Below, piece after piece: positions 8,764 through 16,919 of a stretch of DNA of 64,000 nt. Made by a program: the position numbers and the translations under genes. Position 1 is the first letter of the stretch; each line of letters starts with the position of its first letter. The DNA is from Oscillibacter hominis (GTDB lineage Bacteria; Bacillota; Clostridia; Oscillospirales; Oscillospiraceae), in the NCBI RefSeq assembly GCF_014334055.1, contig NZ_CP060490.1, forward strand, positions 930,001 through 994,000. The letters run 5' to 3'. A model generated the notes under the pieces. It made no database searches. It was not told the origin of the DNA and was given only the letters and a program-made list of their open reading frames with translations.

Positions 8764-9777
8764 ATGAAGGCCACGATTCTGACAGCTCCAGGGCAGCTTG
8801 CGGTGGTGGAAAAGGAAGTGCCTGTGCTTCAGGATGGGCAGGCGCTGGTCCGCATCCGATCAACCGGACTCTGCGGTACGGATGTCATGGTGTATGAGGG
8901 CAGTTTGCCGCCGCGCAAACTGCCGATTACGAACGGGCACGAGGCGGCCGGCGTCATCAAAGGGATCTGTGGGGACCCCCACGGCTTCTCCGTGAACGAC
9001 GCGGTCTTTTTCCGTGGAAGCTGGGGATGCGGCCAATGCGAATACTGCCGGTCCGGCAGGGCGCAGCTGTGCCGGGAGCGGAGTATGCTGGGCGTAGACA
9101 TCGACGGCACCATGGCGGAGTACGCCGTCATCCCAACCCTGCAGCTCTTTCCCCTCTCGGAGAAAATTCCCTTTTCCGATGCACAATCCCTGATCGGGAT
9201 CAGTTGTGGGCTCAATCTGGTGCATCGCATCCCGGAGCCGGCGGGGAAAAGCGCCATGATCTTCGGCCCGGGGCACAATGGATTGATCCTGTTGCAGCTG
9301 CTGCGCCACGCCGGGTTTGACCGAATCATTGTGGTGGTTGGCCACCGGGAAAACCGGGCAAGGCTTGCGATGGAGCTTGGCGCGGACGGCACGGTGGCCT
9401 ATGACGACCCCGGATTCCAGAAGACCATGGAGTCCCTGCTGCCGGAGGGGCCGGACGTCGCCGTGGAAGCCTCCGGTTCTGTGGCCGCGCTGAAGCAGTG
9501 TATCCACACGGTGCGCAGGAGCGGGCAGGTGCTGGTCTTCAGCATCTACCGCAGCGACGCGGACCAGTTCCCGGTCCGGGAGTTTTACAACAAGGGGATC
9601 ACGGTCACAGGGGTGAAAGGGGCGGCAGACTACTACCGGGAGGCGGAGGAACTTTTGCGCCGGGGGATAGTCCGGATTGATCCGCTCATCACCCATCGCT
9701 TCCCGCTGGAGAAAACCGCGGAGGCGTTTTCCGCGTTCCACGATCCGGAAGCCATCCGGATCATCATTGAGCAATAG
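8764..9777 (+). CDS. Zinc-dependent medium-chain alcohol/polyol dehydrogenase
   Basis: 337-residue MDR-family NAD(P)-dependent dehydrogenase, similar in plan to threonine/sorbitol dehydrogenases. The catalytic zinc cysteine is in GLCGTDVMVYEG and the zinc histidine-glutamate in NGHEAAGV. The structural zinc cysteines are the cluster GCGQCEYCRSGRAQLC. The Rossmann region has the atypical glycine motif IFGPGHNGLILLQLLR. The ATG at 8764 follows AAGGAGG. It is the first gene of the catabolic-looking operon and probably oxidises or reduces an alcohol intermediate; the substrate cannot be read from sequence. Confidence 0.88.
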   Translation: MKATILTAPGQLAVVEKEVPVLQDGQALVRIRSTGLCGTDVMVYEGSLPPRKLPITNGHEAAGVIKGICGDPHGFSVNDAVFFRGSWGCGQCEYCRSGRAQLCRERSMLGVDIDGTMAEYAVIPTLQLFPLSEKIPFSDAQSLIGISCGLNLVHRIPEPAGKSAMIFGPGHNGLILLQLLRHAGFDRIIVVVGHRENRARLAMELGADGTVAYDDPGFQKTMESLLPEGPDVAVEASGSVAALKQCIHTVRRSGQVLVFSIYRSDADQFPVREFYNKGITVTGVKGAADYYREAEELLRRGIVRIDPLITHRFPLEKTAEAFSAFHDPEAIRIIIEQ

Positions 9778-9845
9778 GCTCTCAACGCGTCCCCAAACCA
9801 TGTTTCATGGTGAGTTCAGGGTGAAAAGATTAGGAGGTAAGAAAG

Positions 9846-10877
9846 ATGAAAAAGATGTTGTCCCTACTGCTGTCCGGAATGCTGATTCTCTCTCTGCTTG
9901 CAGGCTGCGGAACTGCCAGCCCGCCGGCCCCGAGCGGCTCTTCCTCCGGCAGTTCCTCCGCAGGCGGCGGGCTGGACATTCCCGACAGCTACACGCTGCT
10001 CAACACGGCAAGCGGCTCCAGCGGCGGCCTTTGGTATACCCTGATGGTGTGCTACAGCGAGGTGCTGAAAAACGACACCGGCATCTCCCTCCAGTGCGAG
10101 CCCGGCGGAGGCGGCACTGCCAATATGAACGCGGTCGGGGTGGATGACCACACGTTCGGGTTCACCAACAATGCGGCCATGTACTGTGGAATGAACGGCA
10201 TTGGTTACGATCAGAAGTTTGATAACGTACGCACCATGTTCCCGCTGTATCCCAGCATCCAGCTGTTTTATGCCGTCGACCCCAATCTCAAAACCATTTA
10301 CGATCTGGAGGACAAGATCGTCTGCCTGGGGCCCTCCGGAGGCGGCGTGGTGAATATGACCCTTCAGGAATTTGAGACCTTCGGCATCCACCCAAGAGAG
10401 GTGGTCTATATGGCATACGCGGATGCGCTGACCGCCCTGAAGGACGGCACCATAGACTGTGTTGTGGATGCCGGCGGCCATCCCAATGCATCTGTGACCG
10501 AGCTTGAGACCACCATGGACAGGGTATCCCTTCTGACCGTGCCGGTGGAGGACATGGAGAAAATCCATGAAGCGGCTCCCTACTACAGCGTGTTTCCCAT
10601 TTCAGCGGATCTTTATAAATCCCTGGATGAGGATCTGCAGATGTTGGGCTTCTACTCCATCGCCATCTGTACGGAGGACTTTCCGGACGATGTGGTCTAC
10701 GCCATGACAAAGGCCGCGTACGACAACTACGACACCATTGTGACCAATGTGGCGTCCGCAAAGGACATTGCGCTGGAAAACGTCCAGTACATGTACGGCC
10801 CCATGCACCCCGGTGCAATGCGCTATTACGAGGAGCAGGGCATCGACGTTTCCGCATTTGACCCGGGCAACTTTTAG
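9846..10877 (+). CDS. TAXI-family TRAP transporter solute-binding lipoprotein
   Basis: 343-residue extracytoplasmic solute receptor. The signal peptide ends in a lipobox (LLAGC, cysteine near residue 21) followed by a Pro/Gly/Ser-rich linker, so it is probably lipid-anchored outside the membrane. The mature part has TAXI-family features: SGGLWYTLMVCYSEVL, EPGGGGTANMNAV and FTNNAAMYCG. TAXI receptors deliver small organic acids or amino acids to fused TRAP permeases, and one is encoded next. The ATG follows TTAGGAGGTAAGAAAG. The ligand is unknown. Confidence 0.9.
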   Translation: MKKMLSLLLSGMLILSLLAGCGTASPPAPSGSSSGSSSAGGGLDIPDSYTLLNTASGSSGGLWYTLMVCYSEVLKNDTGISLQCEPGGGGTANMNAVGVDDHTFGFTNNAAMYCGMNGIGYDQKFDNVRTMFPLYPSIQLFYAVDPNLKTIYDLEDKIVCLGPSGGGVVNMTLQEFETFGIHPREVVYMAYADALTALKDGTIDCVVDAGGHPNASVTELETTMDRVSLLTVPVEDMEKIHEAAPYYSVFPISADLYKSLDEDLQMLGFYSIAICTEDFPDDVVYAMTKAAYDNYDTIVTNVASAKDIALENVQYMYGPMHPGAMRYYEEQGIDVSAFDPGNF

Positions 10878-10888
10878 ACTCATGCGGT

Positions 10889-10934
10889 AAAGGCCCGTTA
10901 TGCGGCCTTTGGACGCTTCCGGCCTGTGCGGAAG
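10889..10934 (+). other. Two hairpins between TRAP receptor and permease genes
   Basis: AAAGGCC (10889-10895) pairs with GGCCTTT (10904-10910), and CTTCCG (10916-10921) with CGGAAG (10929-10934). There is no T-run, so these look like mRNA-stabilising or partial-attenuation structures that could raise receptor over permease expression. Function is inference. Confidence 0.5.
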
Positions 10935-10984
10935 GAGCCGCCAGGGCCGGAAGCCAGCAGTCAATTTACAGCATGGGAGGTTTT

Positions 10985-12901
10985 ATGAAGAACGCAACGA
11001 TGCCCAAGACAGGTGTTGACAACCCCAAGCTGCTGCTGTTGGCAAAGTGTGTTGCGGCTGCCGGCATCCTGTACCACATTTATTCACTGATGATCCGCGC
11101 AACCTCGCCGGGATATATCCGCCCGATCCACGTCTGCTTTCTGGTCATCATGGCCTATCTGGTGGCGCCAAAGCCGGGAAAAAAGAAGGGGACAATCCTC
11201 TTCTGGTGGATTGCGGACACGGTGCTGGTCTGCGGCGTAATCGCTTCCACGGTCTATATTTTCATAGACCAGCAATCCTGGATGATGCGCTATGCCATCT
11301 CGTCCACGGACCTGGACTTTTTCTTTTCCACCGTAACCGCCATTGCGATATTGGTGATGGCTCAGAGGCTGGTGGGCTGGCCCATGGTCCTTCTGGCCGG
11401 CGCGGCCATGGTTTACTGCCTGTTCGGCCATTATCTCTCCGGCTCCTTCCGTATCCTCCAGATCACGCCACGGAAGATGATGACCACCATGTACTTCATG
11501 CAGGACGGATTTTTCAGCTCGCTGATCGGCGTGTGCCTCTCCTATGTGCTGCCCTTTGTCTTTGTAGGAAAGCTCATGGAGCTATGCGGCACCGGCGACT
11601 ACTTCACAGAGCTGGCCGCCAAGCTGACCGGCAGGTCAAGGGGCGGCCCCGCCAAGGTGGCCATTGTCTCCAGCGCCCTCTTCGGGACCGTGTCCGGAGC
11701 CGGCACTGCAAATGTGGTGGCCACCGGAACCTTCACCATCCCGCTCATGAAACGGATCGGTTATCCCAGCCACTTTGCCGCGGCGGTGGAGGCGGTGGCT
11801 TCCACCGGAGGGCAGATCATGCCGCCCATCATGGCCTCCGCCGCGTTTTTGGCCGCGGATCTCAGCGGCATCCCCTATGGCCAGCTGGCCATCGCCGCAG
11901 TCATCCCCGCTCTGATTTACTATGTGAGCCTCTATTTTTCCATTGACCTGGAGGCGGGGCGGCTCAGCCTCAAGGCCATGGATGCCGATGACATCGTCTC
12001 CTGGGGCGCACTTTTGAAACGCGCCTATCTGCTGCTGCCCCTGGCCATTATCATCGTCGTGCTGACGGTATTGCAGCAAAGCCCGCTCAAAGGCGCCTTT
12101 TACGCCATGATCTGCGGCTGCGTGATCTACTTCATCAACCCCAAGACCCGCAAATCCCTGAAAGAGGGCCTGATGGGCATTGTCGATGCGATGTATCAGT
12201 GCGCCTCTGCCATGGCCGGCATCGGTGCCGCGTTCCTGTGCGCCAGCATTGTGGTGGCCGTACTGAATATGACGGGAATTGCCGTCAAGTTCTCCTCCGC
12301 CATTTTACAGGTGGGGCAGGGCAGCGTCCTGCTGTCCCTGATCCTGACCGCCGCCATTGTCACTGTGCTGGGCATGGGGCTGCCGGTGGCTGCCTCCTAT
12401 GTCATAGCGGCCAGCGTCTGCGTCAATTCCCTGCTGAAGCTGGGCATTCCCATGGCCGCGGCCCATCTCTTCATCCTGCACTTTGCCAGCCTGTCCGCCC
12501 TGACCCCACCGGTGTGCCTTTCGGCCTATGCGGCAGCCGGCATCTCCGGGGACTCCCCCATGAAGGTGGGGTTCACCTCGGTGCGGATCGGACTTGTGGC
12601 CTTTCTGCTTCCCTTTTTCTTTGCCATCAACCCGGACATGCTGGTCATCATCAACGGTGCGGGACCGGCTTTGCGGACCTGCGTCACGGCGCTCATTGGC
12701 TGTGCGGGCATCTCCTTTGCCACCATTGGCTGGTACCGGCACTCAGTCAGCGTCATTTCCCGTGTGGTCTTTTTGATCGGCGGCCTTTTGATGATCGATC
12801 CCTCTCTTGCCACGGATGTGGCGGGATTGGGCGTCCTGACCGTGACCATGCTCGTCCACCTGCTAACAGGCAGGAGAAAAAGAGCGGCTGAAAAGGTATA
12901 G
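10985..12901 (+). CDS. TRAP transporter fused permease (DctQM type)
   Basis: 638-residue polytopic membrane protein. An N-terminal block of about four or five membrane segments corresponds to the small TRAP subunit. It is followed by the large DctM-like permease with its conserved GAGTANVVATGTFTIPLMK region and a long series of hydrophobic helices. TAXI systems normally use this fused arrangement. The ATG at 10985 is preferred over one at 10973 because GGGAGG (10975-10980) lies between them. It works with the lipoprotein just upstream, using a sodium or proton gradient. Confidence 0.92.
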   Translation: MKNATMPKTGVDNPKLLLLAKCVAAAGILYHIYSLMIRATSPGYIRPIHVCFLVIMAYLVAPKPGKKKGTILFWWIADTVLVCGVIASTVYIFIDQQSWMMRYAISSTDLDFFFSTVTAIAILVMAQRLVGWPMVLLAGAAMVYCLFGHYLSGSFRILQITPRKMMTTMYFMQDGFFSSLIGVCLSYVLPFVFVGKLMELCGTGDYFTELAAKLTGRSRGGPAKVAIVSSALFGTVSGAGTANVVATGTFTIPLMKRIGYPSHFAAAVEAVASTGGQIMPPIMASAAFLAADLSGIPYGQLAIAAVIPALIYYVSLYFSIDLEAGRLSLKAMDADDIVSWGALLKRAYLLLPLAIIIVVLTVLQQSPLKGAFYAMICGCVIYFINPKTRKSLKEGLMGIVDAMYQCASAMAGIGAAFLCASIVVAVLNMTGIAVKFSSAILQVGQGSVLLSLILTAAIVTVLGMGLPVAASYVIAASVCVNSLLKLGIPMAAAHLFILHFASLSALTPPVCLSAYAAAGISGDSPMKVGFTSVRIGLVAFLLPFFFAINPDMLVIINGAGPALRTCVTALIGCAGISFATIGWYRHSVSVISRVVFLIGGLLMIDPSLATDVAGLGVLTVTMLVHLLTGRRKRAAEKV

Positions 12902-12934
12902 CAGTCGGACTTACCAAAAGGAGGGATTCCTCTG

Positions 12935-13282
12935 TTGATCCACAATGTGATGGCATCGGAGGCCAGGATCGCGCCGGGGCACTGGAGCGTATTCGGCCGT
13001 ACCATTTTTGAGGGCGGCGGTGTCTCCGTCCGGCACAACCTGATTCTGGCCGGCGGCGGGGCCCAGGCCCACCGGCATGACTTTGAACACATCTTCTTTG
13101 TCCTCAGGGGCAGCCTCCGTGTGGCCTGCGGCGGTCAGACCACAGTGGTTCCCGCCGGCTGTGCGTTCCAGTTTGAGCCTGGGGAGCTGCACCAGGTCTG
13201 CGGCGACGGGGTGTCCGATGCGGAGTACCTGACCATCAATGTGTCTGCTGTTCAAATGGACGGTGGCGGAAAGGGGGCGTAG
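12935..13282 (+). CDS. Small single-domain cupin protein
   Basis: 115-residue cupin. Motif 1 is HRHDFEHIFFVLRGSLRV, with histidines and glutamate placed for a metal; motif 2 is around GCAFQFEPGELHQVCG. A TTG start at 12935 follows AAGGAGGG at 12918-12925. It is probably a metal-dependent small-molecule enzyme or binding protein for a pathway intermediate (isomerase, lyase or dioxygenase-like), but small cupins are too diverse to assign. Its end lies 4 bases before the start of the hydroxylase FAD subunit. Confidence 0.8.
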   Translation: MIHNVMASEARIAPGHWSVFGRTIFEGGGVSVRHNLILAGGGAQAHRHDFEHIFFVLRGSLRVACGGQTTVVPAGCAFQFEPGELHQVCGDGVSDAEYLTINVSAVQMDGGGKGA

Positions 13283-13286
13283 GCCG

Positions 13287-14177
13287 TTGGAGCGGTTTGA
13301 ACTGTTCAGCCCTACGTCTGTCCAGGAGGCGCTGGCGCTTTACCAGGAGCACCGGGAGGCGGGCTGCATGTACATCAGCGGCGGAACCGATCTGGTTCCC
13401 TCTATGCGCAAGGGCGCGCTGCACCCCGCAGTTTTGATCGATCTCCAGCCCGTCGGGATGGACAGCATCCGTCTCACCGCCGATGGAACGGAGATCGGCG
13501 CAGCCTGCACCATGAAAAAGCTCTGTTCCAACAAACTTATCCGGTCCCTGTGGCACGCTCTCTATCTGGCGGCAGGCTCCGTTGGCTGCACCCAGACCAG
13601 AGGGCTTGCGACAGTGGGTGGAAATCTCTGTTCCGGCCTGCCCAGCATGGATACTGCTCCGGCGCTGCTGGTCTATGACGCGGTCCTGGAGATCGCTTCC
13701 GCCTCGGGTTTCCGCCGGGTCGGCGTGGAGGACTTTTTTGTCGGCCCAAGGAAGACCTGCCTGAGGCCGGGAGAGATTTTGACCAAGCTTCTTCTGCCGG
13801 ACCGGGAAGAGCACCGTAAGGCCCATTTCATCAAGTTTGGCCGCCGCAATACGCTGACGCTGTCCATTGTCAACGAGGCGGTGGGCGCGGTGATTCGGAA
13901 AAACTGCCTGCATCAGGCCCACGTCGCGGTGGGAGCCTGCGCGCCCACTCCGGTGCGGATCCACGGTCTGGAGGAATACCTGGAGGGCCGGATCGCGGAA
14001 GAGATAGAGGAGCAAACGGTGCGGGAACTGGTGGCGCGCGAGATCCGGCCCATCGACGATTTCCGGGCCAGCGCGGAGTACCGCGCCGCCCTGGCGGGCG
14101 CCCTGGTCTGCAAAAGCCTGCGGGTCATCACCGGGCGGTCCGACCCGGAGGATATTGTGATAGGAGGCCGTGAATGA
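13287..14177 (+). CDS. Molybdenum hydroxylase FAD-binding subunit
   Basis: 296-residue FAD subunit (CoxM/NdhF-like) of a xanthine dehydrogenase-family hydroxylase. The two FAD-binding loops are GGTDLVPSM near residue 33 and TVGGNLCSGLPSMDTAP near residue 112, followed by the CO-dehydrogenase flavoprotein C-terminal domain. It passes electrons from the 2Fe-2S subunit to NAD(P) or another acceptor. A TTG start at 13287 is inferred from AAGGGGG at 13271-13277; a longer frame from 13239 would overlap the cupin gene. The stop overlaps the next ATG as ATGA. Confidence 0.9.
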   Translation: MERFELFSPTSVQEALALYQEHREAGCMYISGGTDLVPSMRKGALHPAVLIDLQPVGMDSIRLTADGTEIGAACTMKKLCSNKLIRSLWHALYLAAGSVGCTQTRGLATVGGNLCSGLPSMDTAPALLVYDAVLEIASASGFRRVGVEDFFVGPRKTCLRPGEILTKLLLPDREEHRKAHFIKFGRRNTLTLSIVNEAVGAVIRKNCLHQAHVAVGACAPTPVRIHGLEEYLEGRIAEEIEEQTVRELVAREIRPIDDFRASAEYRAALAGALVCKSLRVITGRSDPEDIVIGGRE

Positions 14178-14650
14178 GAGACATTGTGCTGACCATCAAC
14201 GAGCGGGAATACCCGGTGCAGGTGGAGGACTATGAGGTTTTAGTGGACGTCATTCGAAACCGTCTGCATCTGTACGGCACAAAGATAGGCTGCGGCAGCG
14301 GGGAGTGCGGCGCGTGCAGCATCATCATGGATGGGGATATCGTCAACTCGTGCCTCATCCTGGCCTGCCGGGCCCAGGGGCACCGCTTCACCACGATAGA
14401 AGGACTGGAACAGGACGGAAAGCTCCATCCCCTCCAGGAGGTCTTCATCAAAAATTCCGCGCTCCAGTGCGGATTCTGCGGGCCGGGCATGCTCCTTGCG
14501 GCCAAGGTCCTGGTGGAGGAGAACCCCTGTCCCAGCGAGGCGGAAATCCGCGCGGGGATCGGCGGCAACCTCTGCCGGTGCACCGGCTATGTCAACATCG
14601 TCAAGTCCGTGATGGAATATGCGGCGGAGAATGGGGGGAGCGAAGCATGA
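14174..14650 (+). CDS. Molybdenum hydroxylase 2Fe-2S subunit
   Basis: 158-residue iron-sulfur subunit (CoxS/NdhS-like). The N-terminal plant-ferredoxin-type cluster has GCGSGECGACSI plus a later cysteine in NSCLILAC. The C-terminal helical cluster has CGFCGPGM and LCRCTGY. It carries electrons from the molybdenum site to the FAD subunit. Start and stop both overlap their neighbours by ATGA (14174-14177 and 14647-14650), so the hydroxylase genes are tightly coupled. Confidence 0.95.
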   Translation: MRDIVLTINEREYPVQVEDYEVLVDVIRNRLHLYGTKIGCGSGECGACSIIMDGDIVNSCLILACRAQGHRFTTIEGLEQDGKLHPLQEVFIKNSALQCGFCGPGMLLAAKVLVEENPCPSEAEIRAGIGGNLCRCTGYVNIVKSVMEYAAENGGSEA

Positions 14651-15900
14651 ACACGGTGGGGACCTCCATGCCGCGTCTGGACGCGGAACTCCTTGTCACC
14701 GGAAGGGCGCGCTACGGCGCGGACCTCGACCTGCCGGGCGCCCTCTGGTGCAAGGTCAAGCACAGTGAGCGCGCCCACGCTAAAATCCGCTCCATTGACC
14801 TCTCCGCAGCCCAGGCGCTGAGCGGTGTGGCCGCCGTGTGCACGGCCGGGGATTTTGACTGCAACCGCCATGGCGTCAGCGTCCGGGACGAGCCTTTCCT
14901 GTCAGACGACCGTGTGCGGGGCTACTACGACAGCGTGGCGGCCGTGGCGGCGGAGTCGGAGGAGATCGCGCAAAAGGCGGCGGCGCTTATCCGCGTGGAG
15001 TACGAGGACCTGCCCGGCGTATACGATCCCTTTGAGGCCATGGAGGAGGGGAGCTGCTCCATCCACGGCGGCAGCAACATCGCGGCGGAGGTCCAAATCG
15101 TAAACGGGGATGTGGACCGGGCCTTTCCCCAGTGCCCGCATATTTTTGAGCAGCAGATGTATACACCGGTCAATGAGCACGCATTCATCGAACCCCATGC
15201 CGCCATCGCCTACCTGGACGAGACTGCGGGGGACCTTGTGGTCCGGACCTCCGTACAGCGCCCGGCCCTGATCGCGGAGGATTTGGCGCTGGCCATCGGC
15301 TGGCCCCAGAGCAGGGTCCGGGTCATCACCGGCTCCGTGGGCGGCGGGTTCGGCGGGAAGAACGAAATTACGTTTGAGCACATCCTGGCCGTGCTGGCCA
15401 TCAAAACCCGCCGGCCGGTGAAAATGGCCTATACCCGGGAGGAAGAGTTCGACTGTTCCACCGTGCGCCACCCCTATTGGATCAAAATGCGCTCCGGCGT
15501 TCTGGAGGACGGGAGGATACTGGCCCGGGAGGTTCGGATCGTCTCCGACTGCGGCCCCTATGTGGGGCTGGGGAAGATGACGCTGGAAAAGGGCTGCATC
15601 CACGGCTGCGGCCCCTACCGGATTCCCAACACCCGGGTCTGCGGGAAATTGGTCTACACGAACAACAGCTTTGGAAGCGCCATGCGCGGATTCGGTGTGC
15701 CCCAGCTTGGCTTTGCCTACGAGGTGCACACAGACTACATCGCCCGCCGGATGGGTATTTCGCCGTTGGAGTTCAGAAGGATCAATGCCATCCGGGACGG
15801 CGACAAGCTGCCCACCGGCATGACGCTGAACCAGGTCACCGTGGAGCAGGCAATCGACCGGGTGATACGGCTGGCCCGGGAAGGGGGGGACTGGGAATGA
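14647..15900 (+). CDS. Molybdenum hydroxylase large subunit, N-terminal half (NdhL-like)
   Basis: 417-residue protein equal to the front half of a xanthine dehydrogenase-type molybdopterin subunit. It contains the small a/b hammerhead domain (first ~110 residues), then GSVGGGFGGKNEITFEH and AMRGFGVPQ, which line the molybdopterin pocket. It stops cleanly after IRLAREGGDWE. The rest of the family sequence is encoded by the next gene in another frame, overlapping by ATGA. The same split is known for NdhL/NdhM of Eubacterium barkeri nicotinate dehydrogenase. The substrate is unknown. Maturation genes are not in the window. Confidence 0.9.
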   Translation: MNTVGTSMPRLDAELLVTGRARYGADLDLPGALWCKVKHSERAHAKIRSIDLSAAQALSGVAAVCTAGDFDCNRHGVSVRDEPFLSDDRVRGYYDSVAAVAAESEEIAQKAAALIRVEYEDLPGVYDPFEAMEEGSCSIHGGSNIAAEVQIVNGDVDRAFPQCPHIFEQQMYTPVNEHAFIEPHAAIAYLDETAGDLVVRTSVQRPALIAEDLALAIGWPQSRVRVITGSVGGGFGGKNEITFEHILAVLAIKTRRPVKMAYTREEEFDCSTVRHPYWIKMRSGVLEDGRILAREVRIVSDCGPYVGLGKMTLEKGCIHGCGPYRIPNTRVCGKLVYTNNSFGSAMRGFGVPQLGFAYEVHTDYIARRMGISPLEFRRINAIRDGDKLPTGMTLNQVTVEQAIDRVIRLAREGGDWE

Positions 15901-16880
15901 TTCACCGCGGGCGCGGCCTGGCCGCAATGTTCTACCCCATCGCCCCCACCGGCGTCTCAGCCTGCTTTGTCAAGGTCAACGCGGACGGCACGGCGGTGCT
16001 CTACCTCGGCACCACGGACATTGGACAGGGCTCCGTCACCGTGCTGTCCCAGATCGCCTCCGAGGCGCTGGGCATTTCCATCGGCCGGATTGCGGTGGTG
16101 TCCGGAGATTCCAAGTTGGCCCCCTACGACCGGGGGCCGGTGGGCAGCAGAACCACATACGCCACCGGGAACGCGGTCCTGCTGGCCTGCGCCGAGGCCA
16201 GGGAGACACTGCTCCGCTCCGCCTCCCGTTTGCTGGACATGGATCCCGGCGGCCTGCGGGCGGAGTGTGACCGCATCTACATTGAGGGATTGGAAGAGGA
16301 GAGCATCTCCGTCGCCGAGGCCGCGGGATATGCCTTTCGCGCCATGGGCACCGCCATATTGGGAAAGGGGACGTTCAGCCCCCACATCCGGCCCATCCGC
16401 AAAGAGACCGGGCACGGCAAGCAGTATGCCACCCACGTGTACGCCGCCCAGATCGCCATTGTGGATGTGGACGATGAGACCGGCGCCTTCGCCGTTCGGA
16501 AGATTTACGCTGTCCATGACTGCGGGCGGGCCGTCAACCCCATGCTGGTCCACGGCCAGATCCACGGCGGCACCGGAATGGGCGTGGGCTTTGCCCGGTA
16601 CGAGGAGATGGTGCTCGAGGAGGGGAAGGTGCGCAACAATCAGTTTACGGACTATATCATTCCGACTGCAGGCGACGTGCCGCCCATCCTCAGCGAGTTC
16701 ATAGAGCGCCCGGAACCCACAGGCCCCTATGGGGCCAAGGGAGTGGGGGAGCCCGCCATCCTGCCCACAGCCCCGGCCATTGCCAACGCCATTTTTGACG
16801 CGGTGGGCGTCTGGGTGCTGGACCTGCCGATCACGCCGGAGAAGGTGTACAGGGCGCTTCAGCAAAAGAAAGAGGAATAG
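15897..16880 (+). CDS. Molybdenum hydroxylase large subunit, C-terminal half (NdhM-like)
   Basis: 327-residue back half of the molybdopterin subunit. TTDIGQGSVTVLSQIASEAL is the usual G-Q-G molybdopterin motif, and GAKGVGEPAILP carries the glutamate that acts as catalytic base in xanthine dehydrogenase-family enzymes. The ATG at 15897 overlaps the stop of the first half. No separate ribosome site is evident, so translation is probably coupled. A frameshifted single gene is the alternative. However, the break falls between domains, every other junction of this cluster is also ATGA, and a natural split is known in clostridia. Confidence 0.9.
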   Translation: MIHRGRGLAAMFYPIAPTGVSACFVKVNADGTAVLYLGTTDIGQGSVTVLSQIASEALGISIGRIAVVSGDSKLAPYDRGPVGSRTTYATGNAVLLACAEARETLLRSASRLLDMDPGGLRAECDRIYIEGLEEESISVAEAAGYAFRAMGTAILGKGTFSPHIRPIRKETGHGKQYATHVYAAQIAIVDVDDETGAFAVRKIYAVHDCGRAVNPMLVHGQIHGGTGMGVGFARYEEMVLEEGKVRNNQFTDYIIPTAGDVPPILSEFIERPEPTGPYGAKGVGEPAILPTAPAIANAIFDAVGVWVLDLPITPEKVYRALQQKKEE

Positions 16881-16919
16881 CGGCAGGCGGATTTGAAGCA
16901 GACAGAAGGGGGAATTCAC

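Noticed and set aside
8555..8767. 70-codon plus-strand frame before the MDR dehydrogenase
   Set aside because: It overlaps the dehydrogenase ribosome site and start, has no ribosome site of its own and no family resemblance; treated as leader.
15898..15900. TGA as a selenocysteine codon joining the two hydroxylase halves
   Set aside because: The frame after this TGA does not continue the family sequence; the second half is in another frame with its own ATG, so read-through would not join them.
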